Source of the DNA: Hydrogenophaga pseudoflava NBRC 102511
GTDB taxonomy: Bacteria; Pseudomonadota; Gammaproteobacteria; Burkholderiales; Burkholderiaceae_C
NCBI RefSeq assembly: GCF_001592285.1
Contig: NZ_BCWQ01000001.1
Span: 186,001-250,000, forward strand
Length of the DNA: 64,000 bases
Direction of reading: 5' to 3'
Below are positions 20,314 to 28,428 of the stretch, piece after piece (position 1 is the stretch's first letter; every line of letters starts with the position of its first letter). Made by a program: the position numbers and the translations under genes. A model generated the notes under the pieces. It was not told the DNA's origin. It made no database searches and worked only from the letters and a program-made list of their open reading frames with translations.

Positions 20314-20631
20314 TCAGCCGAAGTGGCAGATGTAGTGGTAGGCCTCGGTCACGCGGATGTCGAAGCTGCTGTTGCCGGGCACGCTGAACTTGTCGCCCGG
20401 GCCGGACTTGATCCAGGCATCGGTGCCGGCCAGCTTGTACTCGCAGCCACCGGCCACGCATTCCATGATCTCGGGCGCGCCGGTGTTGAAGGTCAGGGTG
20501 GCGGGCAGCACCACGCCGACCGACTTTTTGGTGCCGTCGGGGAAGGTGATGCCATGGCTGACGCACTTGCCGTCGAAGTAGACATTGGCCTGGGTGGTGA
20601 CGGCAACGCCGTCGATGCGCGAGGTGGTCAT
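20314..20631 (-). CDS. ppnP: pyrimidine/purine nucleoside phosphorylase
   Basis: A 105 aa cupin-fold protein of the YaiE/PpnP (DUF1255) family, which phosphorolyses a broad range of nucleosides. The family strings KSVGVVLPATLTFNTGAPE and GDKFSVPGNSSFDI are clear and the length is typical. ATG 20631 is preceded by GGACCTTCCTC. It precedes argG and follows a hairpin plus a good promoter candidate. Confidence 0.93.
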   Translation of the reverse strand: MTTSRIDGVAVTTQANVYFDGKCVSHGITFPDGTKKSVGVVLPATLTFNTGAPEIMECVAGGCEYKLAGTDAWIKSGPGDKFSVPGNSSFDIRVTEAYHYICHFG

Positions 20632-20654
20632 GAGGAAGGTCCGGAAAAGGAAAC

Positions 20655-20672
20655 GGGCGCCGAACGGCGCCC
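20655..20672 (-). terminator. GC hairpin with trailing pyrimidine tract
   Basis: GGGCGCC-GTTC-GGCGCCC forms a 7-bp perfect stem followed on the minus strand by a T/C-rich tract (GTTTCCTTTTCC). It lies 35 bp after the NHL-lipoprotein stop, so it can end that gene. It also sits downstream of the ppnP promoter candidate and so in the ppnP 5' leader, where it may only attenuate. Confidence 0.5.
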
Positions 20673-20684
20673 GGGCAACCCGCG

Positions 20685-20711
20685 ATTTTAGTGGACCACT
20701 GGTGGTGTCAA
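20685..20711 (-). promoter_or_regulatory. sigma70-like promoter for ppnP/argG
   Basis: On the minus strand TTGACA (20711-20706) and TAAAAT (20690-20685) are separated by 15 bp, a slightly short spacer. The -35 box overlaps the stop region of the preceding lipoprotein gene. The hexamers are close to consensus, but no start site is known. Confidence 0.5.
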
Positions 20712-22480
20712 AGGTTGGTCCAGTAGATGCCGTTCAGAGAGGCGATGTAGAGACGACCATTGCGGATCGCCAGGCCGCCAACTTCTGCCAGACCTGCGGG
20801 TAGGGCGCCGAAAAACACACCACGCGCGTACGGTGAGCCAACAATGGTTGTGACCGTACCGGATGGCGTGATTCTCCTGACGGTGTAGCCATCCCAGTCA
20901 GCCGTGTACACGTTGCCCGTGGCCATGTCCACCGTGAGGGCATAAGGGTTGTCGAAACGCGCCGCAGTACCCTCGCCGTCCACAACGCCATAGGCGCCTT
21001 GTCCTGCGAGTGTGGTCACCAAGCCCGACGGTGTGATTTTTCGGATGCGGTGATTTCCCTCGTCAGCGACGTAGAGGTTGTCGCTCGCATCCACGGCAAT
21101 CTGTCCAGGGCACCTGAAGCGCGCATCGGTTCCCTGACCGTCGGCATAGCCAAAGTTGCTGTACTGGGTTGGAGCGCCAGCAAAGGTGCTGACAACGCCG
21201 GCCGGTGTGACCTTCCTGATCCGCGAGCTGGGGAAGACGGCACCGGTATAGCACTCGCTCACGAAAATGTTGCCGCTGGAATCACGTGCGATGCCCCGGA
21301 TGCCTAGGAAACGGGCTGCCTGCGCCTGTCCATTGACATACCCTGAATTCCTGAGATCTCCCGCGATGGTGGTGACGACCCCAGTCGGATTGATGGTTCT
21401 TACAGTGTGGTTGTCGCCGGTGTACCCCATTCCATTTGCGTCGAACGTGATGGCCTGCATACCGAACAGCGCGGCTCCGCTGCCGACGCCATCTCGGTAG
21501 GCGACCGGGCTGTTCCAGGAGCCAACGAAGCTGCTGACCGTTCCGTTGGGTGAAACCTTCCTTATCTCGGGGTATCCGAGATAGTCAGCTGAGGTCTGTT
21601 TGCTGTCGACGGCGTACAACGTCCCCGCCGGATCAAAGACCAAGCCACGCAGCCCACCGAACCTTGCACTCTCTCCGGCGGCGTTTACGTTTCCGTACGC
21701 ATTCACCTTGCCGGCGAACGAAGCCAGAGCCTTGCTGTAGCTACCCACGGTTGCATTGACGTAGTACGCGACACCCTCATAGCGGTAAGTGCTGGCCAGA
21801 TTGGCGATCAGGTGGTCGCGTTCGCCGACGCTGGCGGTGTAGAAGTGGAAACCGCGTTGCAGGTGATAGAAGCGGTAGAGCGCAGTGGTGCCGGGCAGCG
21901 CGGTTCTGGCCGCGTAGTAGGCGGCGCCCTCCAGTGCCATCCAGGGCATGGTGGCCAGGATGTGGTTCCGCTCGGTTTCACTGATGGTGAAGACATGTGT
22001 GCCATTCCGGGTGTTGGCGAACCGGTACACCGGCGCGAGGCCTGTATCGGTGGTCTGCCAGGCGGCAAAGACCGGGCCCTCGTAGCGGAACTGGGACAAG
22101 GTGTTGAGGATAGCGTCCCGTTCTGCGATGGACTTGGTCAGCAGGTGGGCGCCTGTCTGGTTGTTGAAGAAGCGGTAGATCGGGGCTGCGGGCGCTGTCA
22201 CCGCTTTTCGGGCGACGCTCGACGCGGCTTGTTCGATGTTTTCTACCTCTCGAACCTGCTGGACCTCGGCCTGATTCAGGGCCGCCGATCCGGCCCAGGC
22301 CTCGTTGTCTGCTGCTGTGGCTCCAGGGGCCTCAGCAGGGCGACCGGCGGTTGTGGTGTCTGCCAACGCCGTGTCGCTGCGTGGTTCCTGCGCCTGTGGT
22401 TGGTCTTGTTCGCTCCCGCCTCCGCAAGCGCTCAGCAGCGCGCAGACGCACAGAGCACTGACTATGCTCGTTCGTATCAT
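20708..22480 (-). CDS. lipoprotein with triple DUF5648 module and NHL beta-propeller
   Basis: A 590 aa exported lipoprotein: signal with lipobox LLSAC (Cys about 19) then CGGG. Residues about 100-245 hold three repeats of a roughly 45-residue module (YRFxNxxxGxHxxTxSxxER...YEGxxYxA), which I assign to DUF5648. Residues about 255-590 hold six NHL-type repeats (for example GLRGLVFDPAGTLYAVD, QIAVDASDNLYVADEGN), predicting a six-bladed propeller. Both parts suggest surface binding rather than catalysis. Its codon use is visibly more AT-rich than its neighbours, which hints at transfer. A second protein at 33242-34759 shares the DUF5648 part. Confidence 0.82.
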   Translation of the reverse strand: MIRTSIVSALCVCALLSACGGGSEQDQPQAQEPRSDTALADTTTAGRPAEAPGATAADNEAWAGSAALNQAEVQQVREVENIEQAASSVARKAVTAPAAPIYRFFNNQTGAHLLTKSIAERDAILNTLSQFRYEGPVFAAWQTTDTGLAPVYRFANTRNGTHVFTISETERNHILATMPWMALEGAAYYAARTALPGTTALYRFYHLQRGFHFYTASVGERDHLIANLASTYRYEGVAYYVNATVGSYSKALASFAGKVNAYGNVNAAGESARFGGLRGLVFDPAGTLYAVDSKQTSADYLGYPEIRKVSPNGTVSSFVGSWNSPVAYRDGVGSGAALFGMQAITFDANGMGYTGDNHTVRTINPTGVVTTIAGDLRNSGYVNGQAQAARFLGIRGIARDSSGNIFVSECYTGAVFPSSRIRKVTPAGVVSTFAGAPTQYSNFGYADGQGTDARFRCPGQIAVDASDNLYVADEGNHRIRKITPSGLVTTLAGQGAYGVVDGEGTAARFDNPYALTVDMATGNVYTADWDGYTVRRITPSGTVTTIVGSPYARGVFFGALPAGLAEVGGLAIRNGRLYIASLNGIYWTNL

Positions 22481-22549
22481 GTCGAATCACTCCCTGAAGA
22501 AACAAAAGAACTGACTATCCGAGCCCAGTATCGGGTTTTTTTGGATTCG

Positions 22550-22561
22550 AAAGTATACTTT
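22550..22561. promoter_or_regulatory. 12-bp palindrome in AT-rich divergent gap
   Basis: AAAGTATACTTT is a perfect palindrome in the AT-rich 156-bp gap between the NHL lipoprotein (minus) and the acyltransferase (plus). Read on the minus strand it contains TATACT, a good -10 for the lipoprotein. It may be an operator, a promoter core, or both. Confidence 0.35.
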
Positions 22562-22636
22562 TGTATGCGTTCTGGGTTCCCTCAGGGTGTGCAAGCCGTG
22601 TTCTCTAGAATCCCGCGACCTGCACCTGGACCCTCC

Positions 22637-23716
22637 ATGACCCTCCCTCCGTCCCCCAGTCAGCCCGTGGGCAAGATCGTCAGCCTTCAGTGGCTGCGCT
22701 TCGTTGCTGCGTCCATGGTGGTGCTCTACCACGCGGCGGTGTACCTGACAATGATGAAAAAGGGCGCGCATGTCGGCTTCGTGCCCATGTGGTTTGGCGG
22801 CGTGGGGGTCACGCTTTTTTTTGCGCTGTCCGGCAACCTGATGGCCATGCTGATGATGCGCAGCGACGCGCCCACCTTCCTGATGCACCGGGTGGTGCGC
22901 ATCTACCCGATTTACTACATCGTGGTGGCGCTGGTGTTTCTGGCGTCCCTGGCGTCTCCGATCAAGCCACCCTTTGACTGGCGTGCGCTGTCCCTGTTTC
23001 CGTACGGAGGGACGACCTATCCGCTGGGGGTTGAATGGACGCTGGTTTTCGAGATCGCTTTCTACGTCTTTGTCGCCTTGCTGATCTGGTTCCGGAAGAC
23101 AGGCAGCGCGGTGTCTTTCCTGGTGGGATGGCTGGCGCTGATTCTGCTGAACAACATCCTTCGACCGGACAACCCGCAGGTCAACGTCTACCACCCCTTT
23201 CTGCTGCCGTTCGTGACGGTCAACGTCGGCTTTGCGATGGGGATGCTGATTCCCCTGGTGTGGCGGGACCGATCGGTTCATCCTGTGCTGGCGGCCGTGC
23301 TCGCAGTGACCTTGTTCTACGTCGGGTCGTCGCTCGGGGTCATGCAGGTGAGATGGTGCATGGGTGTCGGGGCGGCACTGCTGGTGCACAGCCTGACGCA
23401 CCATGTGCCCACCTGGACGCACCCTGTGGTGGATGCCGTCGGAGACCGCCTGGGGGGTTACAGCTATGCCATCTACCTGTGCCATGTGCCGGTCGTGCGC
23501 ACGCTCTACGCCGTGTGGACGGACGCAGCGCCGATGACGCTCTTCTGGTCCGCCGTCGGACTGACGTTCCTGGTTTCCGTGTTGGTGGGGGAGGTCGACA
23601 TCCGCCTCTACAGGCTGCTGAAGAACCGGGTGGACCGTTGGTCCGGAGGCATTCGCCGTGCGTTCGCCATGCTCTTTCTGCTGGCTTTTGCCGGTGCGAC
23701 CTGGCTGTCGATCTGA
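22637..23716 (+). CDS. acyltransferase 3 family membrane protein (OafA-like)
   Basis: A 359 aa integral membrane protein with about ten helices. The acyltransferase 3 signature is visible at the start (LQWLRFVAASMVVLYHAAVYL, catalytic His in YHA at about residue 36), and RIYPIYYIV follows. Such proteins O-acetylate or acylate surface sugars. ATG 22637 is preferred because it gives the family N-terminus; earlier Met codons only add unrelated residues. It is divergent from the NHL lipoprotein and shares its AT-rich gap. Confidence 0.85.
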   Translation: MTLPPSPSQPVGKIVSLQWLRFVAASMVVLYHAAVYLTMMKKGAHVGFVPMWFGGVGVTLFFALSGNLMAMLMMRSDAPTFLMHRVVRIYPIYYIVVALVFLASLASPIKPPFDWRALSLFPYGGTTYPLGVEWTLVFEIAFYVFVALLIWFRKTGSAVSFLVGWLALILLNNILRPDNPQVNVYHPFLLPFVTVNVGFAMGMLIPLVWRDRSVHPVLAAVLAVTLFYVGSSLGVMQVRWCMGVGAALLVHSLTHHVPTWTHPVVDAVGDRLGGYSYAIYLCHVPVVRTLYAVWTDAAPMTLFWSAVGLTFLVSVLVGEVDIRLYRLLKNRVDRWSGGIRRAFAMLFLLAFAGATWLSI

Positions 23717-23799
23717 GTGCCAGGCGTCGAGAATGACCAAGGCGGTCCTCGTGCCGAATGCCGTGTTTGTGCCGGACAAAACCTGACAAGGAACGGCTC

Positions 23800-24717
23800 G
23801 TGAACCACACCATCGTGATCATCGGCTCCGGCCACATGGGCGCTGGCATCGCTGCCATCTTCAGCGCCGCTGGCCACCCAGTCGTGCTGCTCGGCCGCGA
23901 TGTGGCCCGATTGCAAACGCGCTTGCCTGTCATCGGCGCACTGGCCGCCACGCTGCCAGCGGCCCAGCCGCCTGGCTCATTGGTGGCCGCTGATGTGCTC
24001 ACCTGGAACAACTGGGACGATGTGGCACTCGTCATCGAAACCATCAGCGAGGACCTGGCCGCCAAGCGCGCCCTGTTCGCCGACCTTGACCACCGCGTGC
24101 CGCCGCACATTCCCATCGGCAGCAACAGTTCGGGTTATGGCATCGACGAGATGACCGAGGGTCTGGGCACCACCGATCGCATGCTCAACGTGCACTACTC
24201 CATGCCCGCGCACATCGTGCCCATGGTGGAGGTGGCGATGGGTTCCAGGACGAGCCTGCCGCTGGCCGAAGGCGTGTGCCGCCTCATCCAGGCCACCGGC
24301 AAGAAGACCACGCTGATCAGGCAGTACATCCCCGGCCTGCTCATCACGCGTCTGCAGCACGCGCTGATGCGCGAAGCCCTCTCGCTGGTGGATCGTGGGC
24401 TGGTCACTCCGCAGGACATCGACGACGCGGTGCGCTTCGGCTTCGGTTTCCGCTTTGCCGCGCTTGGCCCCATGGCGCAGAAAGAAATGTCCGGATGGGA
24501 CACACACGTCGCCTCCGGCGCGTCGGTCTACCCCAGCCTGTCGAACATCAGCACCCCGCCGGCCTGCGTGGCCGATCTGGTGAAGCAGGGCCGCACCGGC
24601 ATGAAGAGTGGCGCAGGGTTTGAGGAGTGGACGCCCGACGAGGTGGCCGCGTTCAGGCAGCGGTACGAGGCGCGCTTGCAGGCGGCGTTTGCGGTGCTGG
24701 GGGTTGCGCCTGACTGA
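23800..24717 (+). CDS. 3-hydroxyacyl-CoA dehydrogenase-type NAD-dependent dehydrogenase
   Basis: A 305 aa protein with an N-terminal Rossmann domain (IIGSGHMG, 7-14) and a C-terminal HCDH domain (GFGFRFAALGP and GMKSGAGF segments). It is in the size range of 3-hydroxybutyryl-CoA or L-carnitine dehydrogenases. The NSSGYGIDE stretch after the second Rossmann half is typical. GTG 23800 with AAGGA upstream is the better start; an ATG at 23758 would add 14 residues without homology. The substrate is unknown. It ends 5 bp before the convergent sdhB stop. Confidence 0.8.
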   Translation: MNHTIVIIGSGHMGAGIAAIFSAAGHPVVLLGRDVARLQTRLPVIGALAATLPAAQPPGSLVAADVLTWNNWDDVALVIETISEDLAAKRALFADLDHRVPPHIPIGSNSSGYGIDEMTEGLGTTDRMLNVHYSMPAHIVPMVEVAMGSRTSLPLAEGVCRLIQATGKKTTLIRQYIPGLLITRLQHALMREALSLVDRGLVTPQDIDDAVRFGFGFRFAALGPMAQKEMSGWDTHVASGASVYPSLSNISTPPACVADLVKQGRTGMKSGAGFEEWTPDEVAAFRQRYEARLQAAFAVLGVAPD

Positions 24718-24722
24718 CTGAG

Positions 24723-25421
24723 TCAGGCAGCGCGCCGCACCATCATTTCCTTGATCTTGCCGATGGCCAGTGCCGGGTTCAGACCCTTGGGGCACACATC
24801 GGTGCAGTTCAGGATGGTCCGACAGCGGAACAGGCGATAGGGGTCGTGCAGGTTGTCTAGCCTTGCTCCGGTGGCCTCATCGCGACTGTCCACGAGAAAT
24901 CGGTAGGCCTGTAGCAGGCCAGCAGGGCCAACGTACTTGTCCGGGTTCCACCAGAAGCTCGGGCACGCGCTCGAACAGCAGGCGCACAGAATGCATTCGT
25001 ACAGGCCGTTGAGTTCTTCACGGGATTGGCTGGACTGCAGTCGCTCCCGGGCTGGTGGCGGCGACTCGGTCATGAGCCACGGCTTGACCGAGTGGTACTG
25101 CTTGAAAAATCCGGTCATGTCGACGAACAGGTCGCGCACCACCGGCAGCCCAGGCAGTGGCTTGAGGGTCACGGTCTGCGGCAAGGTCGTCATGTTGGTG
25201 AGGCAGGCCAGCCCGTTCTTGCCATTGATGTTCATGGCGTCTGAACCACAGACACCCTCGCGGCAGGACCGGCGGAAGCTCAGTGTCGGGTCCATGGCCT
25301 TGAGTCGGATCAGGACATCCAGCAGCATCCGGTCGCCCGGGTGCACGTCGATCTGGTAGCGCTGCATGCGCGGCGCTACATCCTTGTCCGGGTCGTAGCG
25401 GTAGATGTTGAAGACCCGCAT
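24723..25421 (-). CDS. sdhB: succinate dehydrogenase/fumarate reductase iron-sulfur subunit, orphan
   Basis: A 232 aa SdhB-type protein that would carry electrons from a flavoprotein to quinone. All clusters are present: [2Fe-2S] ligands C53, C58, D61 and C73; [4Fe-4S] C143, C146, C149 and C153; [3Fe-4S] C200, C206 and C210. It lacks neighbouring sdhC, sdhD or sdhA, so it is either a second copy or a subunit of another dehydrogenase. Most betaproteobacteria keep sdhCDAB together elsewhere. A small unexplained frame ends 11 bp upstream. Confidence 0.85.
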   Translation of the reverse strand: MRVFNIYRYDPDKDVAPRMQRYQIDVHPGDRMLLDVLIRLKAMDPTLSFRRSCREGVCGSDAMNINGKNGLACLTNMTTLPQTVTLKPLPGLPVVRDLFVDMTGFFKQYHSVKPWLMTESPPPARERLQSSQSREELNGLYECILCACCSSACPSFWWNPDKYVGPAGLLQAYRFLVDSRDEATGARLDNLHDPYRLFRCRTILNCTDVCPKGLNPALAIGKIKEMMVRRAA

Positions 25422-25432
25422 GAGCCGTTCCC

Positions 25433-25555
25433 TCAGCCAGCCTGCTCGGACTGGAGGCGGTCCGCGTGATCCACCAGGTGGCGCATCTGGTCTTCCGAAT
25501 GGATGGTGAGTGAGTGAGCTGTGCAGCCTGGCCGAGTGGAGAGGTCGCTGGCCAT
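25433..25555 (-). other. 40-codon open frame upstream of sdhB, possible gene remnant
   Basis: From ATG 25555 a 40 aa frame runs to TGA 25433-25435, 11 bp before sdhB. The peptide has no membrane segment or recognised motif; the last 20 residues are charged and helical. It could be a short real gene, the tail of a decayed partner (such as a lost sdhA), or chance. I cannot decide. Confidence 0.2.
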
Positions 25556-25662
25556 TTCACGGCATTGTGCCGTTTTATGGTGTCCGCACAAGCCTGCCCG
25601 TGCGCTGACGCTTCTTGCGCATCCTGCGACTGGCTGGCGGCCAGCAGGTGCGGCGCCAGCCC

Positions 25663-26931
25663 TCAGAACAGCACGCGGCTGCGCAGGGTGCCCGGCACGC
25701 GCGCCAGCTCGGCCAGCGCCAGCTCGGAGTGCGCAGCGTCGATGTCCATCACCACGTAGCCCACGTCGTCGCGCGTCTGCAGGTACTGCGCCGAGATGTT
25801 GATCTGGTGGTCCGAAAAAATGCGGTTGATGCCGGAGAGCACGCCGGGCACATTGCGATGGATGTGCAGCAGGCGGTGTTTGCCGGGGTGCGCGGGCAGG
25901 GCCACCTCGGGAAAGTTGACGGCCGAGGTGGTGGTGCCGTTGTCGCTGTACTTGACCAGCTTTTCCGCCACCTCGATGCCGATGTTCTCCTGCGCCTCCA
26001 GCGTGGAGCCGCCGATGTGCGGCGTGAGGATCACGTTGTCCAGGCCGCGCAGGGGCGATTCGAACGTGTCCTTGTTGCTGTGCGGCTCTTCGGGGAAGAC
26101 GTCGATGGCGGCTCCGAGCAAGGACTGGTTTTGCAGCGCGCTGGCCAGCGCGTCCACCTGCACCACGGTGCCGCGCGAGGCGTTGATCAGCACGGCGCTG
26201 GGCTTCATGCGCGCGATCTGGGCGGCGCCGATCATCCATTGCGTGGCGGGCGTTTCGGGCACGTGCAGGCTCACCACGTCGGCGGTGGCCATCAGCTCGT
26301 CCAGGCTGGTGAGCGGTCTGGCGTTGCCCAGTGGCAGCTTGGTCGCGACGTCAAAAAACACCACCTGCATGCCCAGCGCTTCGGCCAGCACCGAGAGTTG
26401 CGTGCCGATGGCGCCATAGCCCACGATGCCCAGTGTCTTGCCGCGAATCTCGAACGAGTTGCTGGCCGATTTCAGCCAGCCGCCGCGGTGCGCCACGGCG
26501 TTCTTTTCGGGGACGCCGCGCATCAGCAGGATGGCTTCGGCCAGCACCAGTTCGGCCACCGAACGGGTGTTGGAGAAGGGGGCGTTGAACACCGCGATGC
26601 CGCGTTCGCGCGCGGCGGCCAGGTCCACCTGGTTGGTGCCGATGCAGAAGCAGCCCACGGCGGCCAGGCGGTGGGTGTGGCTCAGCACCTCGGCGGTGAG
26701 CTGGGTGCGCGAGCGGATGCCCAGGAAGTGCACGTCGGCGATCTTGGCCTTGAGTTCATCGTCGGGCAGGGCGCCCGGAACGCTCTCGATCTGGCTGTAG
26801 CCCGCTGCGCGCAGCACCTCGACGGCCGAGGGGTGAATGCCTTCCAGCAACAGGAAGCGGATCTTGCTCTTGTCGGTCGAGGTTTTCGGGCGAGGCGGAG
26901 GAGTCTGGGGCGTCGTGGTGCTTGCGTTCAT
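25663..26931 (-). CDS. serA: D-3-phosphoglycerate dehydrogenase
   Basis: A 422 aa cytoplasmic enzyme, the first step of serine synthesis. It has the D-isomer 2-hydroxyacid dehydrogenase core with NAD motif GIVGYGAIGTQ (about 165-175), the INASRGTVV strand and the catalytic His in TPHIGGST, followed by a C-terminal ACT domain (about 350-422) for serine feedback, as in E. coli SerA (410 aa). A Thr/Pro-rich 20-residue N-terminal extension precedes the core. It stands alone on the minus strand, 78 bp upstream of the nitrate carrier stop. Confidence 0.93.
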   Translation of the reverse strand: MNASTTTPQTPPPRPKTSTDKSKIRFLLLEGIHPSAVEVLRAAGYSQIESVPGALPDDELKAKIADVHFLGIRSRTQLTAEVLSHTHRLAAVGCFCIGTNQVDLAAARERGIAVFNAPFSNTRSVAELVLAEAILLMRGVPEKNAVAHRGGWLKSASNSFEIRGKTLGIVGYGAIGTQLSVLAEALGMQVVFFDVATKLPLGNARPLTSLDELMATADVVSLHVPETPATQWMIGAAQIARMKPSAVLINASRGTVVQVDALASALQNQSLLGAAIDVFPEEPHSNKDTFESPLRGLDNVILTPHIGGSTLEAQENIGIEVAEKLVKYSDNGTTTSAVNFPEVALPAHPGKHRLLHIHRNVPGVLSGINRIFSDHQINISAQYLQTRDDVGYVVMDIDAAHSELALAELARVPGTLRSRVLF

Positions 26932-27009
26932 GGCTGATGAATGTAGTCACTTCTTTCGCTGGCGCCCTCTTCGCGGCTCATACCCCTCAGCCGGTTGCGG
27001 GTAGGCCCG

Positions 27010-28224
27010 TCACGCGGTCCGCGCCCGCCCACCTTTCTCCGCCCAGGTCCGCGTCCAGCGCACCTGCATCTTGCGCATCACACCCAGCATCAGCAGCGAG
27101 AACACGGCCAGCACGATGAAGCCGGTGAGGAAGCTGTCGGTGTTCTGTTTGGACTGGCCCATGAGCATGGGCACCAGGCCACCGCCGAGGGCGCCGATCT
27201 CTCCGATCATGGAGCCGGCCACGGCGGTGGAGGTGGGCCAGCGCAGCGGCACCAGCTGAAACAACGCACCGTTGCCCGCGCCCAGCGCAGCAAAACACAC
27301 GATGAGCAGCAGCGTGGTGAGCACGATGGACTGCGAGGACAGGCCCACGCCGACCAGCGCCGCGGCCACCACCACCAGCACCACGGTCAGCGTGTTGACG
27401 CCGCCCCAGTGGTCCGAAATCCAGCCGCCGAAGACGCGCACTGCGGCGCCCATGAAGGCGGCGAGCATGGTGAGCTGGCCGGCCTGCACCTTGCTCACGC
27501 CGAACTGGTCGTGGTAGTAGGTGGGCAGGAAGGTGGTGATGCCGATGAAGCCGCCGAAGGTGACGACGTAGATCAGGCTGAACACCCAGCCGTCCTTTTC
27601 CAGCAGGCAGGCCAGGTGGTCCTTGAGGTGGGCGTGTTCGTCGCGGTCGGGCGGCTCCTTGGCCATGAACAGCACCACCAGCATGGGCACGAAGGAGGCG
27701 AGGGCGGCGAAGCCGTACACGGTCTGCCAGCCGAACTTCTGCGCCAGCGGCGGTGCGAGCAGGGCCGCCACGGCGGTGCCCACATTGCCCGCGCCCACCA
27801 GGCCCATGGCCAGTCCCTTGTACTTGGGTGGGTACCAGCCCGAACCCAGCGACATCGCGACGCCGAAGCTGGCGCCCGCCACGCCCAGCAGCAGGGCGAG
27901 CTTGAGCAGGTCGTCGTAGCTGTGCACGAAGAAGTAACCGAAGGCCATGGTCAGCGTGATCAGGCTCAGCTCGACCAGGGTGGCGGTCTTGCGGCCCACG
28001 TACTGCGCCAGCAGACCCAGGGGGAAGCGCATGATCGCGCCGGCCACGATGGGGATGGACAGCAGCAGGCCTTTCTGCGCCGGCGTGAGGTTGAACTCCT
28101 CGCTGATGAAGGGGGCCATGGCGCCGTTCATCACCCAGATGACGAAGGAGAACATCAGGTAGAAGAAGGCGGCGAACAGCGTGGGCGTGTGGCCACTTTG
28201 GAGGAACGAGCGGAATCCGGCCAT
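27010..28224 (-). CDS. nitrate/nitrite MFS transporter (NNP family)
   Basis: A 404 aa, 12-helix carrier. The two nitrate-signature motifs of the nitrate-nitrite porter family are visible: GLVGAGNVGTAVAA in helix 5 and FAALGAGNGALFQLVPLRW in helix 11. It is closest to NasA/NarK-type carriers used for nitrate uptake or nitrate/nitrite exchange. ATG 28224 gives the usual N-terminus; an ATG at 28263 would add 13 Pro/Thr-rich residues. It follows nrtC by 204 bp and has its own sigma54-type promoter there, so it is probably nitrogen-regulated with the nrt genes. Confidence 0.9.
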   Translation of the reverse strand: MAGFRSFLQSGHTPTLFAAFFYLMFSFVIWVMNGAMAPFISEEFNLTPAQKGLLLSIPIVAGAIMRFPLGLLAQYVGRKTATLVELSLITLTMAFGYFFVHSYDDLLKLALLLGVAGASFGVAMSLGSGWYPPKYKGLAMGLVGAGNVGTAVAALLAPPLAQKFGWQTVYGFAALASFVPMLVVLFMAKEPPDRDEHAHLKDHLACLLEKDGWVFSLIYVVTFGGFIGITTFLPTYYHDQFGVSKVQAGQLTMLAAFMGAAVRVFGGWISDHWGGVNTLTVVLVVVAAALVGVGLSSQSIVLTTLLLIVCFAALGAGNGALFQLVPLRWPTSTAVAGSMIGEIGALGGGLVPMLMGQSKQNTDSFLTGFIVLAVFSLLMLGVMRKMQVRWTRTWAEKGGRARTA

Positions 28225-28370
28225 GGTCGTGGTCTGTGGAGTGGGGCGGGGTGGATGCACCACGGCCGCAGGCCACCCGGGCGGGCGCTGCGGTCGCGGA
28301 GGCGCCTGTTCACCGCGAACGCGGTGTGGCGCAGAGAGGGAAGGCCTTCGTCAGCCTTCGCCCGATTTCT

Positions 28371-28386
28371 TGCAAGCTTCGTGCCC
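28371..28386 (-). promoter_or_regulatory. sigma54 (-24/-12) promoter for the nitrate carrier
   Basis: The minus-strand sequence GGGCACGAAGCTTGCA matches TGGCACG-N4-TTGCA at all but one position: GG (28385-28384) and GC (28373-28372) are 10 bp apart as required. It is 147 bp before the ATG. A GCCCGT/ACGGGC inverted repeat (28383-28400) overlaps its -24 end. Activator binding sites were not identified. Confidence 0.7.
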
Positions 28387-28428
28387 GTCGAATCACGGGC
28401 GGGATGCACCAGCTTGGGGTGCGTGCGC

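Noticed and set aside
20655..20672. Riboswitch in the ppnP/argG leader
   Set aside because: Only one simple GC hairpin is seen, without any conserved aptamer core.
28224..28371. An ANTAR leader before the nitrate carrier, like that of nrtA
   Set aside because: I tested the candidate A-x-x-G hexaloops by flank pairing and none forms a stem; no T-tailed terminator is present.
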